64,000 nucleotides of DNA from Singulisphaera acidiphila DSM 18658 (GCF_000242455.2 NC_019892.1:5962744-6026743); one strand, 5' to 3'; shown: positions 36,179 through 44,938, counted from the first letter of the stretch. The notes: generated by a model from the sequence alone, not told the origin. Made by a program: numbers and translations.

Positions 36179-37483
36179 CAGGGCCAGCGCGTATAACTGT
36201 GCGGCCTGAGTAGTCTGGCGCGACAGACCGTGGCTCGTTATCTTTGAATCGGTCCTCGTGAATCGGCTTACTGCACTCCGGGTGTGCGGAGGCCGACACC
36301 GACCGATCCCAGGATGCCTCCCATGGCCAAGCCCGTCGATGTCGGCTCCATCGGCTCTTATTTCGAATCGCTCTCCGATCCCCGCCACGCACGCAATCGT
36401 CGGCACTTGATGGTCGATATCGCTGTCATCGCGGTCTGCGCCGTCATCTGCGGATGCGATGGCCCTACCGCCATTCATCGCTGGGCCAAGAATCGTGAGT
36501 CCTGGCTGGCCCTGCATCTGGCCCTGCCCAACGGCATCCCCTCACGGGATTGCATCCGACGCTTGCTCATGGCGCTGAAACCCGAAGCCTTTCAACGCTG
36601 CTTCCAGGACTGGATCTGCGACGCGATCCCCGCCGACACTGAGAACTCCCGCCGACACGTCGCTATCGACGGCAAAGCCTGTCGCGGATCGCACGATGCG
36701 GCCAAAGGTCTTGGCAATCTGCACATTGTCAGCGCCTGGGCCAGCGAGCAGGGCATTGCGCTGGGTCAGGTGGCCACCGACGCCAAGTCCAACGAGATCA
36801 CAGCCATCCCAAAACTTCTCGAGCAGATTGACCTCACGGATACGCTCATCACGATCGACGCGATGGGCTGCCAGAAAGCGATTGTCGAGCAGATCGTTGA
36901 CGGTGGCGGCGACTGCGTGATCGCCGTCAAAGACAATCAGCCGAAGCTCGCAACCGCGATCCAAGCGTTCTTCCTCGACCACCTGGAACGCGATCTCGAG
37001 GACCTCCACTATCGATACGACGAGACCCGTGATGCCGGGCACGGCCGCATCGACGAGCGTTCCTATTATCTGGTCAAGGTGCCGACTGATTTCGCGCCGC
37101 TGAAGGATTGGCCCTGGATCAAGGCAATTGGCTATGCGGTGCGAATCACGCAGCATGCCGATGGGACGGAGTCGGACGAGGTGCGTTACTATCTCAGCAG
37201 CCACTATCTGAGCGGCAAGCGTTTCGGCGAAGCGGTCCGCGGTCACTGGAGTATCGAGTCGATGCACTGGGTACTCGATGTGAACTTTCGCGAAGATGAG
37301 CACCGCACTCGCGAGCGGACTTTGGGGAACAACTTGAGCTGGCTTCGGCGGTTCGCCGTGACGCTGCTGAAGCGTCATCCCGACAAGGATAGCCTACGTG
37401 GAAAGATGATGTCCTGTATGATTAATACGGACTACCTCACGCAAGTCCTTTCACTACAGCGTGTTTGATATGCGCTGGCCCTG
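36179..37483 (+). mobile_element. Intact ISAs1-family insertion sequence
   Basis: The left end CAGGGCCAGCGCGTAT and the right end (complement CAGGGCCAGCGCATAT) match at 15 of 16 positions. The element is flanked by a 10-bp direct repeat TGGCATTCCC (36169-36178 and 37484-37493), the size expected for this family. The length of 1,305 bp and the single intact transposase indicate recent insertion. Confidence 0.95.
36323..37468 (+). CDS. ISAs1-family transposase
   Basis: 381 residues. SLSDPRHARNRRHLMVDIAVIAVCAVICGCDG is the N-terminal family start. RHVAIDGKACRGS has the first catalytic Asp, TLITIDAMGCQKAIVEQIVDGG the second, and HWSIESMHWVLDVNFREDEHRTR the Glu. The chosen ATG has AGGA 10 nt upstream; GTG 36284 and ATG 36314 are alternatives in frame. 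No disruption is seen. Confidence 0.92.
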   Translation: MAKPVDVGSIGSYFESLSDPRHARNRRHLMVDIAVIAVCAVICGCDGPTAIHRWAKNRESWLALHLALPNGIPSRDCIRRLLMALKPEAFQRCFQDWICDAIPADTENSRRHVAIDGKACRGSHDAAKGLGNLHIVSAWASEQGIALGQVATDAKSNEITAIPKLLEQIDLTDTLITIDAMGCQKAIVEQIVDGGGDCVIAVKDNQPKLATAIQAFFLDHLERDLEDLHYRYDETRDAGHGRIDERSYYLVKVPTDFAPLKDWPWIKAIGYAVRITQHADGTESDEVRYYLSSHYLSGKRFGEAVRGHWSIESMHWVLDVNFREDEHRTRERTLGNNLSWLRRFAVTLLKRHPDKDSLRGKMMSCMINTDYLTQVLSLQRV

Positions 37484-37551
37484 TGGCATTCCCCTCCGTC
37501 CCCTTTTTCTCTCCCCTGGGAGCCTTGCACAATGACCATGCCCACCTTCGC

Positions 37552-38037
37552 TCAGGTTCCCTGTCCGGTGCATTCAATGGTGGCAATGAGCTTTTCGATC
37601 CTTTCGATATACAGCATCCATGAAGATTTGCCCGATGGCGCAATTTGGAGCATCTTATTGAAAAACGCCTTACCGCCGTTGGCAATCGCGGCAATGAAGC
37701 ACGTTTTGTCGACGCGATGAACACATGAACCAACGCAAACTTCAAGCTGGCTTTTGGACAAAGACTTAAGCGACAGTCGCAAGGGTTGATCTGGGAAACA
37801 ACATTCCATGTTCCGGTCGTCGAACAAAATGCCTGACACTCCATCAATAAGATACGACCAAAGTTGGTCGACCAGATCCCACTGCTTCTCCGACAATATC
37901 TTCGAATCCTCAACCTCCAACTCAATCTTTCCCTCGATGTAGAACTCGTCCGACAGCTTGCGATCGCACTGCGACAAAGGTACGAACTTGTTCTTTATGC
38001 GAACGAAGCTCTCGACAGAGAATTCACCAATACTCAT
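37552..38037 (-). CDS. Orphan protein of unknown function, lower GC
   Basis: 161 residues starting MSIGEFSVESFVRIKNKF. There are no signal peptide, membrane segment or known motif. The predicted structure mixes strands and helices (KIELEVEDSKILSEKQWDLVDQLWSYLIDGVSG; three Cys). Base composition is clearly lower in GC than flanking genes, and it sits between an intact ISAs1 and an IS630 remnant, so it was probably acquired. Its size and charge are compatible with an immunity-type protein, but no toxin partner is visible. The start with AGGA 9 nt upstream was chosen. Confidence 0.5.
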   Translation of the reverse strand: MSIGEFSVESFVRIKNKFVPLSQCDRKLSDEFYIEGKIELEVEDSKILSEKQWDLVDQLWSYLIDGVSGILFDDRNMECCFPDQPLRLSLKSLSKSQLEVCVGSCVHRVDKTCFIAAIANGGKAFFNKMLQIAPSGKSSWMLYIERIEKLIATIECTGQGT

Positions 38038-38064
38038 AGAATACATCCTAGTGGCCAAGGGGGT

Positions 38065-38882
38065 AAAACTGACCTATCACTCGCTCGGCGCCGGCGTAAC
38101 GGCCTTCCACCAGGGCAGCCATCTCGGTCGCCCAGTCGACCTTGGTCTTGGTCTTGGTCTCGCGCACGGCTACCTCGCGTCAGCCCGTCAACGGCTTGGC
38201 GAACATTGAAGATATTCGCCGTTCCGGCCCGCTCGTACTCATAATCGACGCAATTGCCACATGCCGGCGGGTGGCTGGGATCGGCACGCGGGTCTCCTTC
38301 AACAACTGCACCGGCTGTTCGTCCATGCACAGGACCGGACGGGCAGGATCATATGGTTTCGCGTAGGTCTCCAGTATTTCTTCCATGTGGGCCACGAACT
38401 CACCGTCGGCCTCGGGCGGAATGACCCAGTACTCGATCTTGCGATTTGTCATCCCGTTTTTTTCAGTGTCCGCCGCATCGTCTCGTAAACTGACGGACTC
38501 GACGATCCCCAACTCCACCACCTTCCGAGCCAGGAGCCGCAACGTCCAGTTGGCATACCCCGGGGGCGGCGACCCAGCCGCGCGGCGATGATCCGGGCCT
38601 CTTGCTCACCGCTGGGCAACTTCTCCACCGGGGGCAACTCCCGCTTCACACCGTGCGGAAACCGCACTCTACGAGGCGCTGGCGAAGCTTCTCGATGGTC
38701 CTCGTCCGGTCCCCGAATGCCTCGGCGATCCGCTGGTCTGTCCAGTTCGGGCCGTCCGCATCGGCCTTGGAGAGGGTCTGAGCACGTCGCACCTTCTGGT
38801 TCGTCCCCTTGAATTTCTTGATCACGGCCGCCAACTCATCCCGTTCCTGGTCCGTTAACCGAACGATATACTTCTTGTTCAT
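38065..38882 (-). pseudogene. IS630-family transposase remnant, several frameshifts
   Basis: Starts MNKKYIVRLTDQERDELAAVIKKF..KADADGPNWTDQRIAEAFG, the IS630 N-terminus. Other frames hold RLLARKVVELGIVESVS, VIPPEADGEFVAHMEEILETYAKPYDPARPVLCMDEQPVQLLKETR and DYEYERAGTANIF, then FAKPLTG, a stop, and REVAVRE..VDWATEMAALVEGRYAGAERV. The DNLNTH catalytic region and everything beyond are gone. An outer IS end (TAGTGCTCTGTCAC on the minus strand) lies near 38962 and fits an IS630-type boundary next to a TA target. Confidence 0.75.
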
Positions 38883-39003
38883 GCGGGATCTCCTTGTTGC
38901 CCGCATGATCTCCGATTCGGGGAAAGTGACCAACCTGAATTCTTAGCTGTGACAGAGCACTAGCCCGGGGGCGCAAGCCCCGGGAGTTCCTCGAAGCCAT
39001 ACG

Positions 39004-39033
39004 CTACTCTCCCCGTCGCGGCGGGGAGAGTAG
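39004..39033 (-). terminator. Hairpin after the DUF899/membrane-protein operon
   Basis: CTACTCTCCCCG and CGGGGAGAGTAG form a perfect 12-bp stem with a 6-nt loop, eight bases beyond the stop of the membrane protein. A second GC stem (CCCGGGG/CCCCGGG) lies just after. No U-run is present, so the mode of termination is uncertain. Confidence 0.5.
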
Positions 39034-39041
39034 AGGTGTTA

Positions 39042-39485
39042 TTAGGATATTCTGGTTTGAATCGCATCCAGAGACTTGCGCCCCTGGCTATTGACGGCCG
39101 CCCCTTCGGGGCTCCCAGAAATCGACCGGATGCCCGCGTCCCAAGCCCAAGTGCCATCCGACGGTAAACTGTTGTAAGTCGTTGGCCTCGATTGAAGAGT
39201 GGTCGATGCCCCGACAATGTAGCGTCGCAAGCGGCTGGCTACAGAGTATGACAACGACGTCACACAGAGGACCAGAAGCACCATCCGCAGCGAGGTCGCG
39301 GTTGATACCGAAAGCCCGACTCCGGTTCCAATCGCCACATAGGCCGCTAGACATGCCGGGCATTTCGGCAGGAACGCCAGGATCGCGCCTGGAATGATCC
39401 AGCCGGCACTGCTCCGACAACGATGCGCGAGCGACCTGCGTTCGGGGCCGCTCGGCCCCGTTTCGCAGCAACGATGGGTGCTCAC
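39042..39485 (-). CDS. Small membrane protein with PKCPACLAAY motif
   Basis: 147 residues. Two hydrophobic segments: AGWIIPGAILAFLPKCPACLAAYVAIGTGVGLSV contains a CPAC pair within the membrane, and LRMVLLVLCVTSLSYSVA follows. Several Cys near the N-terminus (THRCCETG) could bind metal. Similar small proteins occur near mercury- or metal-related genes, but no such function can be shown. The GTG, with GGAGGA 8 nt upstream, overlaps the DUF899 stop by 4 bp (GTGA), so the two are coupled. The C-terminal 50 residues look poorly structured. Confidence 0.65.
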   Translation of the reverse strand: MSTHRCCETGPSGPERRSLAHRCRSSAGWIIPGAILAFLPKCPACLAAYVAIGTGVGLSVSTATSLRMVLLVLCVTSLSYSVASRLRRYIVGASTTLQSRPTTYNSLPSDGTWAWDAGIRSISGSPEGAAVNSQGRKSLDAIQTRIS

Positions 39486-40261
39486 GCGGGATCCTCCACT
39501 GAGCCGCAACAGGAGTCTGAGCTCTTCGGAGCGACGGAATTTGCGGTCAAGGTGACCAAGGGGCCGTTGTCATACCGGTCGTGGTGCCGGACCCAGTTCA
39601 TGGTGCTGGTTTCGTTGCGGCCCTTTGGCGTGAGGTCGAGATAGTTGTGCGCACCGAGCAGGATGTCTCCCCCGCGAGCATAGGACGAATAGGTGTGAAA
39701 GACGTTGCCTGCCGCGTCCTTGGCGAACACGCTGATGCCGTGCAGGTCTTCGGCCGCGTGCTCGCTCATTTCGTAATTGTAATGGACCTTGCCCTGCGCC
39801 ACTTCTTCCTTGGTGAACGACACGTGATAGTCGTAGTTGAAGTCGCTGCCAGAGGACGATACCCACTTGAACCGCCAGCCCATACGCTTCTTGAACGCTT
39901 CGAACTCGGCCAAGGGGGCTCGCGAGACCGCGATCAAGGTCACGTCGTTGTGCGCGAGATGCAAGTTGGCGCCGTCGATATGGTCGGAGATGAACGAGCA
40001 ACCAGGACAGCCTTCGGTCCAACCCGGAGCGAACATGAAGTGATAAACGATCAGTTGGCTGCGTCCTTCGAAGAGGTCGGCGATCGTCTCCGTGCCGGCC
40101 GGCCCTTCGAACCGATAAGGCTTCTCGACCTTGACCCAGGGGAGTTGGCGGCGTTGCCGGCTCACCTCATCGCTCAGCCGGGTCAACTCTTTCTCCTTCT
40201 CGAGCAGTTCCTTGCGAGCGATGATCCATGCTTCGGGCGAAACGATTGCGTGGTCCGTCAT
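39482..40261 (-). CDS. DUF899 thioredoxin-fold protein
   Basis: 259 residues. The DUF899 core is visible: RQRRQLPWVKVEKPYRFEGPAG, the thioredoxin-like strand LIVYHFMFAPGWTEGCPGCSFISDHIDG (CPGC pair), and FNYDYHVSFTKEE..VYYNYE-type segment. The family is annotated as predicted dithiol-disulfide isomerases. Its operon partners are SRPBCC and ArsR genes upstream and a membrane protein downstream, a grouping often seen and suggesting a stress or metal response. The ATG MTDHAIVSPEAW was chosen over an upstream TTG. Confidence 0.82.
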   Translation of the reverse strand: MTDHAIVSPEAWIIARKELLEKEKELTRLSDEVSRQRRQLPWVKVEKPYRFEGPAGTETIADLFEGRSQLIVYHFMFAPGWTEGCPGCSFISDHIDGANLHLAHNDVTLIAVSRAPLAEFEAFKKRMGWRFKWVSSSGSDFNYDYHVSFTKEEVAQGKVHYNYEMSEHAAEDLHGISVFAKDAAGNVFHTYSSYARGGDILLGAHNYLDLTPKGRNETSTMNWVRHHDRYDNGPLVTLTANSVAPKSSDSCCGSVEDPA

Positions 40262-40358
40262 CTTTGAGTTCTCCAATGCCGAACGGGATGGCTTGGCTGT
40301 CGCCGCCGTAAGGTTGAGGGACGTGCAATGAAATCATCTTGCTTCGATCCGCGCCCGC

Positions 40359-40724
40359 CTACCGTTCCTCGGGATCGGTGGGGCGGGGTGGGTCTTGAGG
40401 AGCATTGGCCTGTTCTGCGTCGTCCCTGATCCGCAGGAGCGTGCTCGCCCAGAAACCCTCGTATCGACTAACCCAACGCTCATAGATCTGCTGAATGGGA
40501 ACTGCGTTCAAGGTGTTGATGCGTTGTCGGCCTTGTTCCCGCGTGACGATCAACGACGCCTCACGGAGTACGTCGATGTGTTTCATCACTCCGAACCGCG
40601 AGAGCTTTGGAAACTGCGCCACGATTTCCGTGGTGGTTCGCGGACCGTCGCGCAAGAGGTCGAGGATCGAGCGCCGCGTCTCGTCGCCGAGGGCTTTCCA
40701 GACGCGGTCCAACTCCTCAGGCAT
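40359..40724 (-). CDS. ArsR-family transcriptional regulator
   Basis: 121 residues, winged helix. DRVWKALGDETRRSILDLLRDGPRTTTEIVAQFPKLSRFGVMKHIDVLREASLIVTREQGRQRINTLN covers helices 3-5 and the wing. The Cys clusters of metal-sensing ArsR proteins are missing, as in the SRPBCC-linked subgroup that acts on small molecules or other signals. It lies 57 bp after the SRPBCC gene and probably controls the operon through the palindrome near 41300. Confidence 0.88.
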   Translation of the reverse strand: MPEELDRVWKALGDETRRSILDLLRDGPRTTTEIVAQFPKLSRFGVMKHIDVLREASLIVTREQGRQRINTLNAVPIQQIYERWVSRYEGFWASTLLRIRDDAEQANAPQDPPRPTDPEER

Positions 40725-40781
40725 GCTCGACCTCTGGCAGTTGCGGCAGACTCTGGATGTGTGTCGTGGCGGTGCTAAGGA

Positions 40782-41213
40782 TCAGGCTTCGGCGCGTTCT
40801 TTCACCTTTTGGAGCAAATAGCCCCAGCCGGCATTGACCCCCTTGCGATGCTCGGGGTCGATGAACCCGAGGACGCGATGCCGCATGGTTAGAGTGGTTC
40901 CTCCGCTGACCTGAGTGACCCGGAATTGCAGGTGACCGGTGGCCGGATACGACATGAACATCGGGCCGCTGATCTCCAGCAACGTGGGGGGCTTGATGAC
41001 CTGCACGAACCCCCACAAGTGCCCTTGCTGGTCACCGAGGTCGCGGAACCAACGCCCGCCGGGCCAGGCCTCGAGCACCATCGCCATCGACTTGTCATCG
41101 GGCGTGGCGTTTTCCTCGGCGAGCCGCTTCAGCAGGCTCCGAAAGACATCTCCCGTGGCGGCCTTGATTTGAACTTCCTGCAAAATATCCAGCGTCAGGT
41201 CGTCCAGATTCAT
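40782..41213 (-). CDS. SRPBCC/AHSA1-like domain protein
   Basis: 143 residues. ILQEVQIKAATGDVFRSLLKRL begins the helix-grip fold, with PGGRWFRDLGDQQGHLWGFVQVIKPPTLLEISGP and the C-terminal long helix GVNAGWGYLLQKVKERAEA. Members bind hydrophobic ligands or act as chaperone activators, and often pair with ArsR regulators as here. First gene of the operon; the ATG has GGGAGC 9 nt upstream. A 19-codon extension is unlikely. Confidence 0.85.
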   Translation of the reverse strand: MNLDDLTLDILQEVQIKAATGDVFRSLLKRLAEENATPDDKSMAMVLEAWPGGRWFRDLGDQQGHLWGFVQVIKPPTLLEISGPMFMSYPATGHLQFRVTQVSGGTTLTMRHRVLGFIDPEHRKGVNAGWGYLLQKVKERAEA

Positions 41214-41290
41214 CGCAACGCTCCCGTCCAGGAATCCGTTCGGATCGTGGAACCCTACCCGTGATCCCACGACTTCTGTTGTGTGACTAA

Positions 41291-41319
41291 ATAGTAACGT
41301 GACTTTTTGGTCACGTCAA
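41291..41319 (-). promoter_or_regulatory. Promoter with palindromic operator for the SRPBCC-ArsR operon
   Basis: On the minus strand, TTGACG and TACTAT are spaced by exactly 17 nt. The spacer holds the palindrome ACGTGAC-N6-GTCACGT (41297-41316), and further GTGAC copies flank it. Binding there would block RNA polymerase, the usual ArsR mode. The predicted start point is about 70 bp before the SRPBCC ATG. Confidence 0.7.
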
Positions 41320-41609
41320 GTCGGCCGACGAAAACGAGAGTTCTGTCCCAGAATGGGGGCCGCCCGCGCGTTTTCGAATTGGGGGGAAGGCGGCCTGTGC
41401 CCTTCCTGTAAGAATGTTCATGTTGTGGGGTGGGCACGGCCCGCCCTGTCTTTTCTTGGAGGGCAGGCAGAAGCCTACCCCGCAAGATTGAAAGAACCCT
41501 TGGGCGGTGTCGTTCGGCATGAAAGCGTCAACCTATTCGTGAGATTGAATAGGTATTCTTGTTCGGCGTTTCAGAGATGATGATGAGGGGGATGGAGGGG
41601 AGGGGGACG
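41320..41609. other. Intergenic stretch
   Basis: 290 bp upstream of the ArsR operon and downstream of the NUDIX gene. It has a short hairpin (CCTATTC/GAATAGG near 41530) and no gene that I can support. Confidence 0.4.
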
Positions 41610-42113
41610 TCAGGGTTGGTCCCGGGGCGGGGCTTCGGATGGGATGGCCTTGGCCCCGTTTTCGAGCCATGCGTTGGCTTCGGCGAAGACCTGGCGGATC
41701 TTGGCGTGGTAGAGCAGGCGGGTGATCTGGTCGAACGAACCCCAGTGGTGCCAGTGGCCGCTCGGATCTTCGACGTGTTCCGCCGACGGGGCCAGGGAGG
41801 CGACGCCGTGGACTTCAACGACGAAGTAGGTGACCGTCTTGATGACCTTGCGGCCGCGACGGATGTAGGTGTACGAAAGGCTCTTCTCGAACCCCTCGCG
41901 GAACGACCATTCGACCAGCCCGGTCTCCTCGTGAAACTCACGAGCGGCGGTCTCTCGGCTTGTCTCCCCGGCTTCCATCCCCCCTTTGGGGAACTCCCAC
42001 TTGGCGCGCGGGTTGCGCACCGTGGCCGAGTGGAGGACCAGGAACACGAGACCGTGTTCCCCATCCACCTGATACGGAATCACGCCAGCGGAGCGCTCGT
42101 GGATCGTGGTCAT
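41610..42113 (-). CDS. NUDIX hydrolase
   Basis: 167 residues. The full Nudix box is GGMEAGETSRETAAREFHEETG, and KWEFPKG precedes it, as in the diadenosine polyphosphate hydrolase-like subgroup. It hydrolyses nucleoside diphosphates linked to a side group; the substrate is not known. Its ATG overlaps the stop of the upstream lipoyl-like gene by 4 bp (ATGA), so they are translated together. Confidence 0.88.
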   Translation of the reverse strand: MTTIHERSAGVIPYQVDGEHGLVFLVLHSATVRNPRAKWEFPKGGMEAGETSRETAAREFHEETGLVEWSFREGFEKSLSYTYIRRGRKVIKTVTYFVVEVHGVASLAPSAEHVEDPSGHWHHWGSFDQITRLLYHAKIRQVFAEANAWLENGAKAIPSEAPPRDQP

Positions 42114-42400
42114 GACGGCGGTCGCTCCGACGGCCGGTCATCGCCGTCGCCGTCCTCGAGGGCCGCCACCAGGCCCAGCACGGCCCCCGGCGTTACCTGA
42201 TCGTCTTCCCACCCGCGGATTTCCGCCAGCCGGCCGGTCGTGGGCGCAGGGACATCGAACGTGGCGGGGCCGACCAGCACCTCGACGAGCCGATCCCCCT
42301 CCCAGACTTCGTCACCCCGCGCAGCGAACCAGTGGCTCACGACAATCGGCACGTCCGGACCGGTCCCCAGGTCGGGCAGGATCACTGCCTCCAAGCGCAT
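42110..42400 (-). CDS. Biotinyl/lipoyl-like domain protein without the acceptor lysine
   Basis: 96 residues from the ATG at MRLEAVILPDLG; a GTG eight codons earlier is possible. The fold is recognisable: VVSHWFAARGDEVWEGDRLVEVLVGPATFDVPAPTTGRLAEI. In lipoyl domains the turn is (E/D)TDKA with the modified Lys; here it reads VGPA, so it cannot be lipoylated there. It may be a structural relic or a partner-binding module. It is coupled to the NUDIX gene by a 4-bp overlap. Confidence 0.65.
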   Translation of the reverse strand: MRLEAVILPDLGTGPDVPIVVSHWFAARGDEVWEGDRLVEVLVGPATFDVPAPTTGRLAEIRGWEDDQVTPGAVLGLVAALEDGDGDDRPSERPPS

Positions 42401-42785
42401 GGCGAACCCCGTCTCGTCGTTCACGCATCAATCTCGATTCGGTGAAACGTCCACTGACGGTCCCCGATCGTATACCATCTCAGCTTATCCCCGGAGCCTC
42501 TCCTTGGCCAGAGCGATTGGTCTGCGATCCTGGCTTCGCAGGGTCGGCGCATCCAAGGCTTTCGTCCCGGAACTTGCGTCCGGTCGTCATTCGACGTTGG
42601 AAAACGACGTGTCTTAACGTAACTTTTCCGAAACGTTTGACGGGCACGCGTGGTAACTAGCGTGAGGCGGGATTCAAGGACGTATGGAGCGTCGTGTGTT
42701 CGCGCCTCCAACCCGCTCCGGCGCTTGGCTCGCTGGGGAATGAGCCGGTGGGCATCGGGCTAACGAACCCAAGAGGAAACTGGGC
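42401..42785. other. Divergent intergenic region
   Basis: About 385 bp between the lipoyl-like gene and the redoxin fusion. No clear promoter pair was found; the downstream gene has AGAGGAAAC before its ATG. Confidence 0.4.
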
Positions 42786-44759
42786 ATGGCGAGTTGTAAC
42801 CTGCGCCGAAGACTGGGGCTAGTGGGGCTCTTGTTGGTTTTGGCGGTCGAGCTGAGGGGGGCCGAACTCCCCATCGATCGGGGAATCGGCCAGCGTGTGG
42901 CCAACTTCACGCTCAAAGACGTCTCGGGGCAGCCGGTCTCGTTGTACGGCTTCGCCGGCAAGAAGGCCGTCGTCCTGGCCTTTCTGGGAACGGATTGCCC
43001 GGTCGGCAACCTCTACGCGCCGCGCCTGGCCGAGCTTAGCAAAGCCTACCAAGACAAGGGCGTCGTTTTTCTCGGGATCAACTCCAACGCCCAGGAGACG
43101 GTCGAGCAAGTGGCTGCGCATGCCAAGACCTATGGCCTCGACTTCCCGGTCCTGAAAGACACGGTCAACCTGGTGGCCGACCTGACGCTGGCCGAGCGGA
43201 CCTGCGAGGTGCTCGTGCTCGACGGCCGCGCGGTGCTCCGCTATCGCGGGGCGATCGACGACCAGTATGCGATCGGCAAACGGAAGCCCGCAGCGGCAAA
43301 CCAGTACCTGAGTGATGCGCTCGATCAGCTCCTGGCGGGGAAGCCGGTCGCAACTCCCGCAACGGAGGTGGTCGGTTGCTTGCTCGACCGTCTCGAGGCG
43401 AAGCCGGCGGCGACGACAACGACAAGCTCGCGTCCTCGGATCCGCCCGGCCTCCCCAGAGATCGTGGCCGCTCTCAAGGAAAAGGAGAAGGAAACGGCGG
43501 CGACTCCCGTGGACGTGGGGCAGGTCACCTATGCGGGCCATGTCGCCGTCGTCCTTCGGGATCGTTGCCAGTCGTGTCATCGCCCTGGCCAGGTTGGGCC
43601 CTTTTCGCTGTTGACCTACGACGATGCCAGGCGTCGCGCCGCGATGATCCGTGAGGTGGTCGACGACCGCAGGATGCCCCCCTGGCACGCCGATCCTCGC
43701 TACGGCCATTTCCGCAACGACCGCACGCTGTCGGACCGCGAGCGAGCGACGCTCTTGGCCTGGGTCGACCAGGGGGCCCCGCTGGGAGATCCGGCCGAGA
43801 TCCCCGCCGCCCGATCGTTCCCGGAAGAATGGACGGTCGGTACGCCCGACGTCGTTTTCGAGATCCCGGCCCCCTACGTCGTGGCCGCCCAAGGGGTGCT
43901 CGACTACGTCAAGGTGCGGGTTCCCACTCACTTCACCGAAGACAAGTGGGTCCAGGTCGCCGAGGCGATGCCGGGTGACCGCTCGGTGGTCCACCACATT
44001 ATCGTCTACGTCGACGACCACACCAAGACGGGCCGAGAGCGCGATGCGCACCTCTGCGGGTTCGCTCCGGGCGACATGCCTTCGGTCTTTCCTCCCGGCA
44101 CCGCCAAGAAAATCCCGGCCGGTTCCGACCTCGTGTTCCAGCTACACTACACGCCGAACGGCAAGATTCGAACCGATCGATCCAAGGTGGGCCTGACGTT
44201 CGCCAAGACACCGGTGGAACATCAGGCACGCACCGTGGGGGTCATCCAGACCCGGTTCATCATTCCGGCCGAGGCGGACAATCACCCGGTGCGGTCTTCC
44301 TACAAATTTCCGAGGGATGCCCACCTGCTCAGCTTCATGCCGCACATGCACTTGCGAGGCAAGAGCTTCCAGTACGAGGCGACCTTCCCCGACGGTCGCA
44401 AGCAGATGCTGCTCTCCGTCCCTGCCTATGATTTTGGCTGGCAGACGTCCTACAACCTGGCGGAACCCCTGGCCATGCCCAAGGGGACCCGGATCGATTG
44501 CCTGGCCCACTATGACAATTCCAAGGGCAATCCAGCCAATCCCGACTCCACCAAGGCGGTGACCTGGGGCGACCAGACGTTCGAGGAAATGATGATCGGC
44601 TATCTCGATTGCGTCGATGACGGGCCGATCACCGAGACGCCGCCGGCCGAGAAGCCAGCCAACCCCGAAAAGGCCGCCGCAGCCACCCAGCCTTCTCCCG
44701 CGTCGCGACTCGTCCGCGTCCTCCGTGCCTTGAATTCTGCCCAAGCCGGGGCAAACTAA
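42786..44759 (+). CDS. Exported redoxin / c-type cytochrome / copper monooxygenase-like fusion
   Basis: 657 residues with a signal peptide (LVGLLLVLAVELRGA). Residues 35-190 are an AhpC/TlpA redoxin with FLGTDCPVGNLYAPRL, so only one Cys lies in the CxxC position. After a linker comes a single heme c site CQSCH (near 263) with nearby RMPPWHAD giving the axial Met. The C-terminal 330 residues look like the type-II ascorbate-dependent copper monooxygenase fold, with His motifs VVHHIIVYVDD, HYTPNG and MPHMHLRGKSF. Planctomycetes hold several such electron-transfer fusions. The substrate is unknown. It probably acts in the periplasm. Confidence 0.82.
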   Translation: MASCNLRRRLGLVGLLLVLAVELRGAELPIDRGIGQRVANFTLKDVSGQPVSLYGFAGKKAVVLAFLGTDCPVGNLYAPRLAELSKAYQDKGVVFLGINSNAQETVEQVAAHAKTYGLDFPVLKDTVNLVADLTLAERTCEVLVLDGRAVLRYRGAIDDQYAIGKRKPAAANQYLSDALDQLLAGKPVATPATEVVGCLLDRLEAKPAATTTTSSRPRIRPASPEIVAALKEKEKETAATPVDVGQVTYAGHVAVVLRDRCQSCHRPGQVGPFSLLTYDDARRRAAMIREVVDDRRMPPWHADPRYGHFRNDRTLSDRERATLLAWVDQGAPLGDPAEIPAARSFPEEWTVGTPDVVFEIPAPYVVAAQGVLDYVKVRVPTHFTEDKWVQVAEAMPGDRSVVHHIIVYVDDHTKTGRERDAHLCGFAPGDMPSVFPPGTAKKIPAGSDLVFQLHYTPNGKIRTDRSKVGLTFAKTPVEHQARTVGVIQTRFIIPAEADNHPVRSSYKFPRDAHLLSFMPHMHLRGKSFQYEATFPDGRKQMLLSVPAYDFGWQTSYNLAEPLAMPKGTRIDCLAHYDNSKGNPANPDSTKAVTWGDQTFEEMMIGYLDCVDDGPITETPPAEKPANPEKAAAATQPSPASRLVRVLRALNSAQAGAN

Positions 44760-44938
44760 AAGGTGATCTTTTCGAGCGCCCGAGGCGAGCAGGGAGCGTG
44801 AGCTCCCTGACTCTCGTTCTTTCCCACGCCCCCCTTTGATGCACGAATGCTGTCATTCGTCCGACTTGCGACTATAGTGAAAGTCAACAGGGGGGATTGC
44901 GGACCCGCATGCGAACGGTGGCGGCCTGGGGGCGAACC

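Noticed and set aside
42819..44051. 410-codon frame antisense to the redoxin-cytochrome fusion
   Set aside because: Composition typical of a shadow; the plus-strand gene has clear heme and copper motifs.
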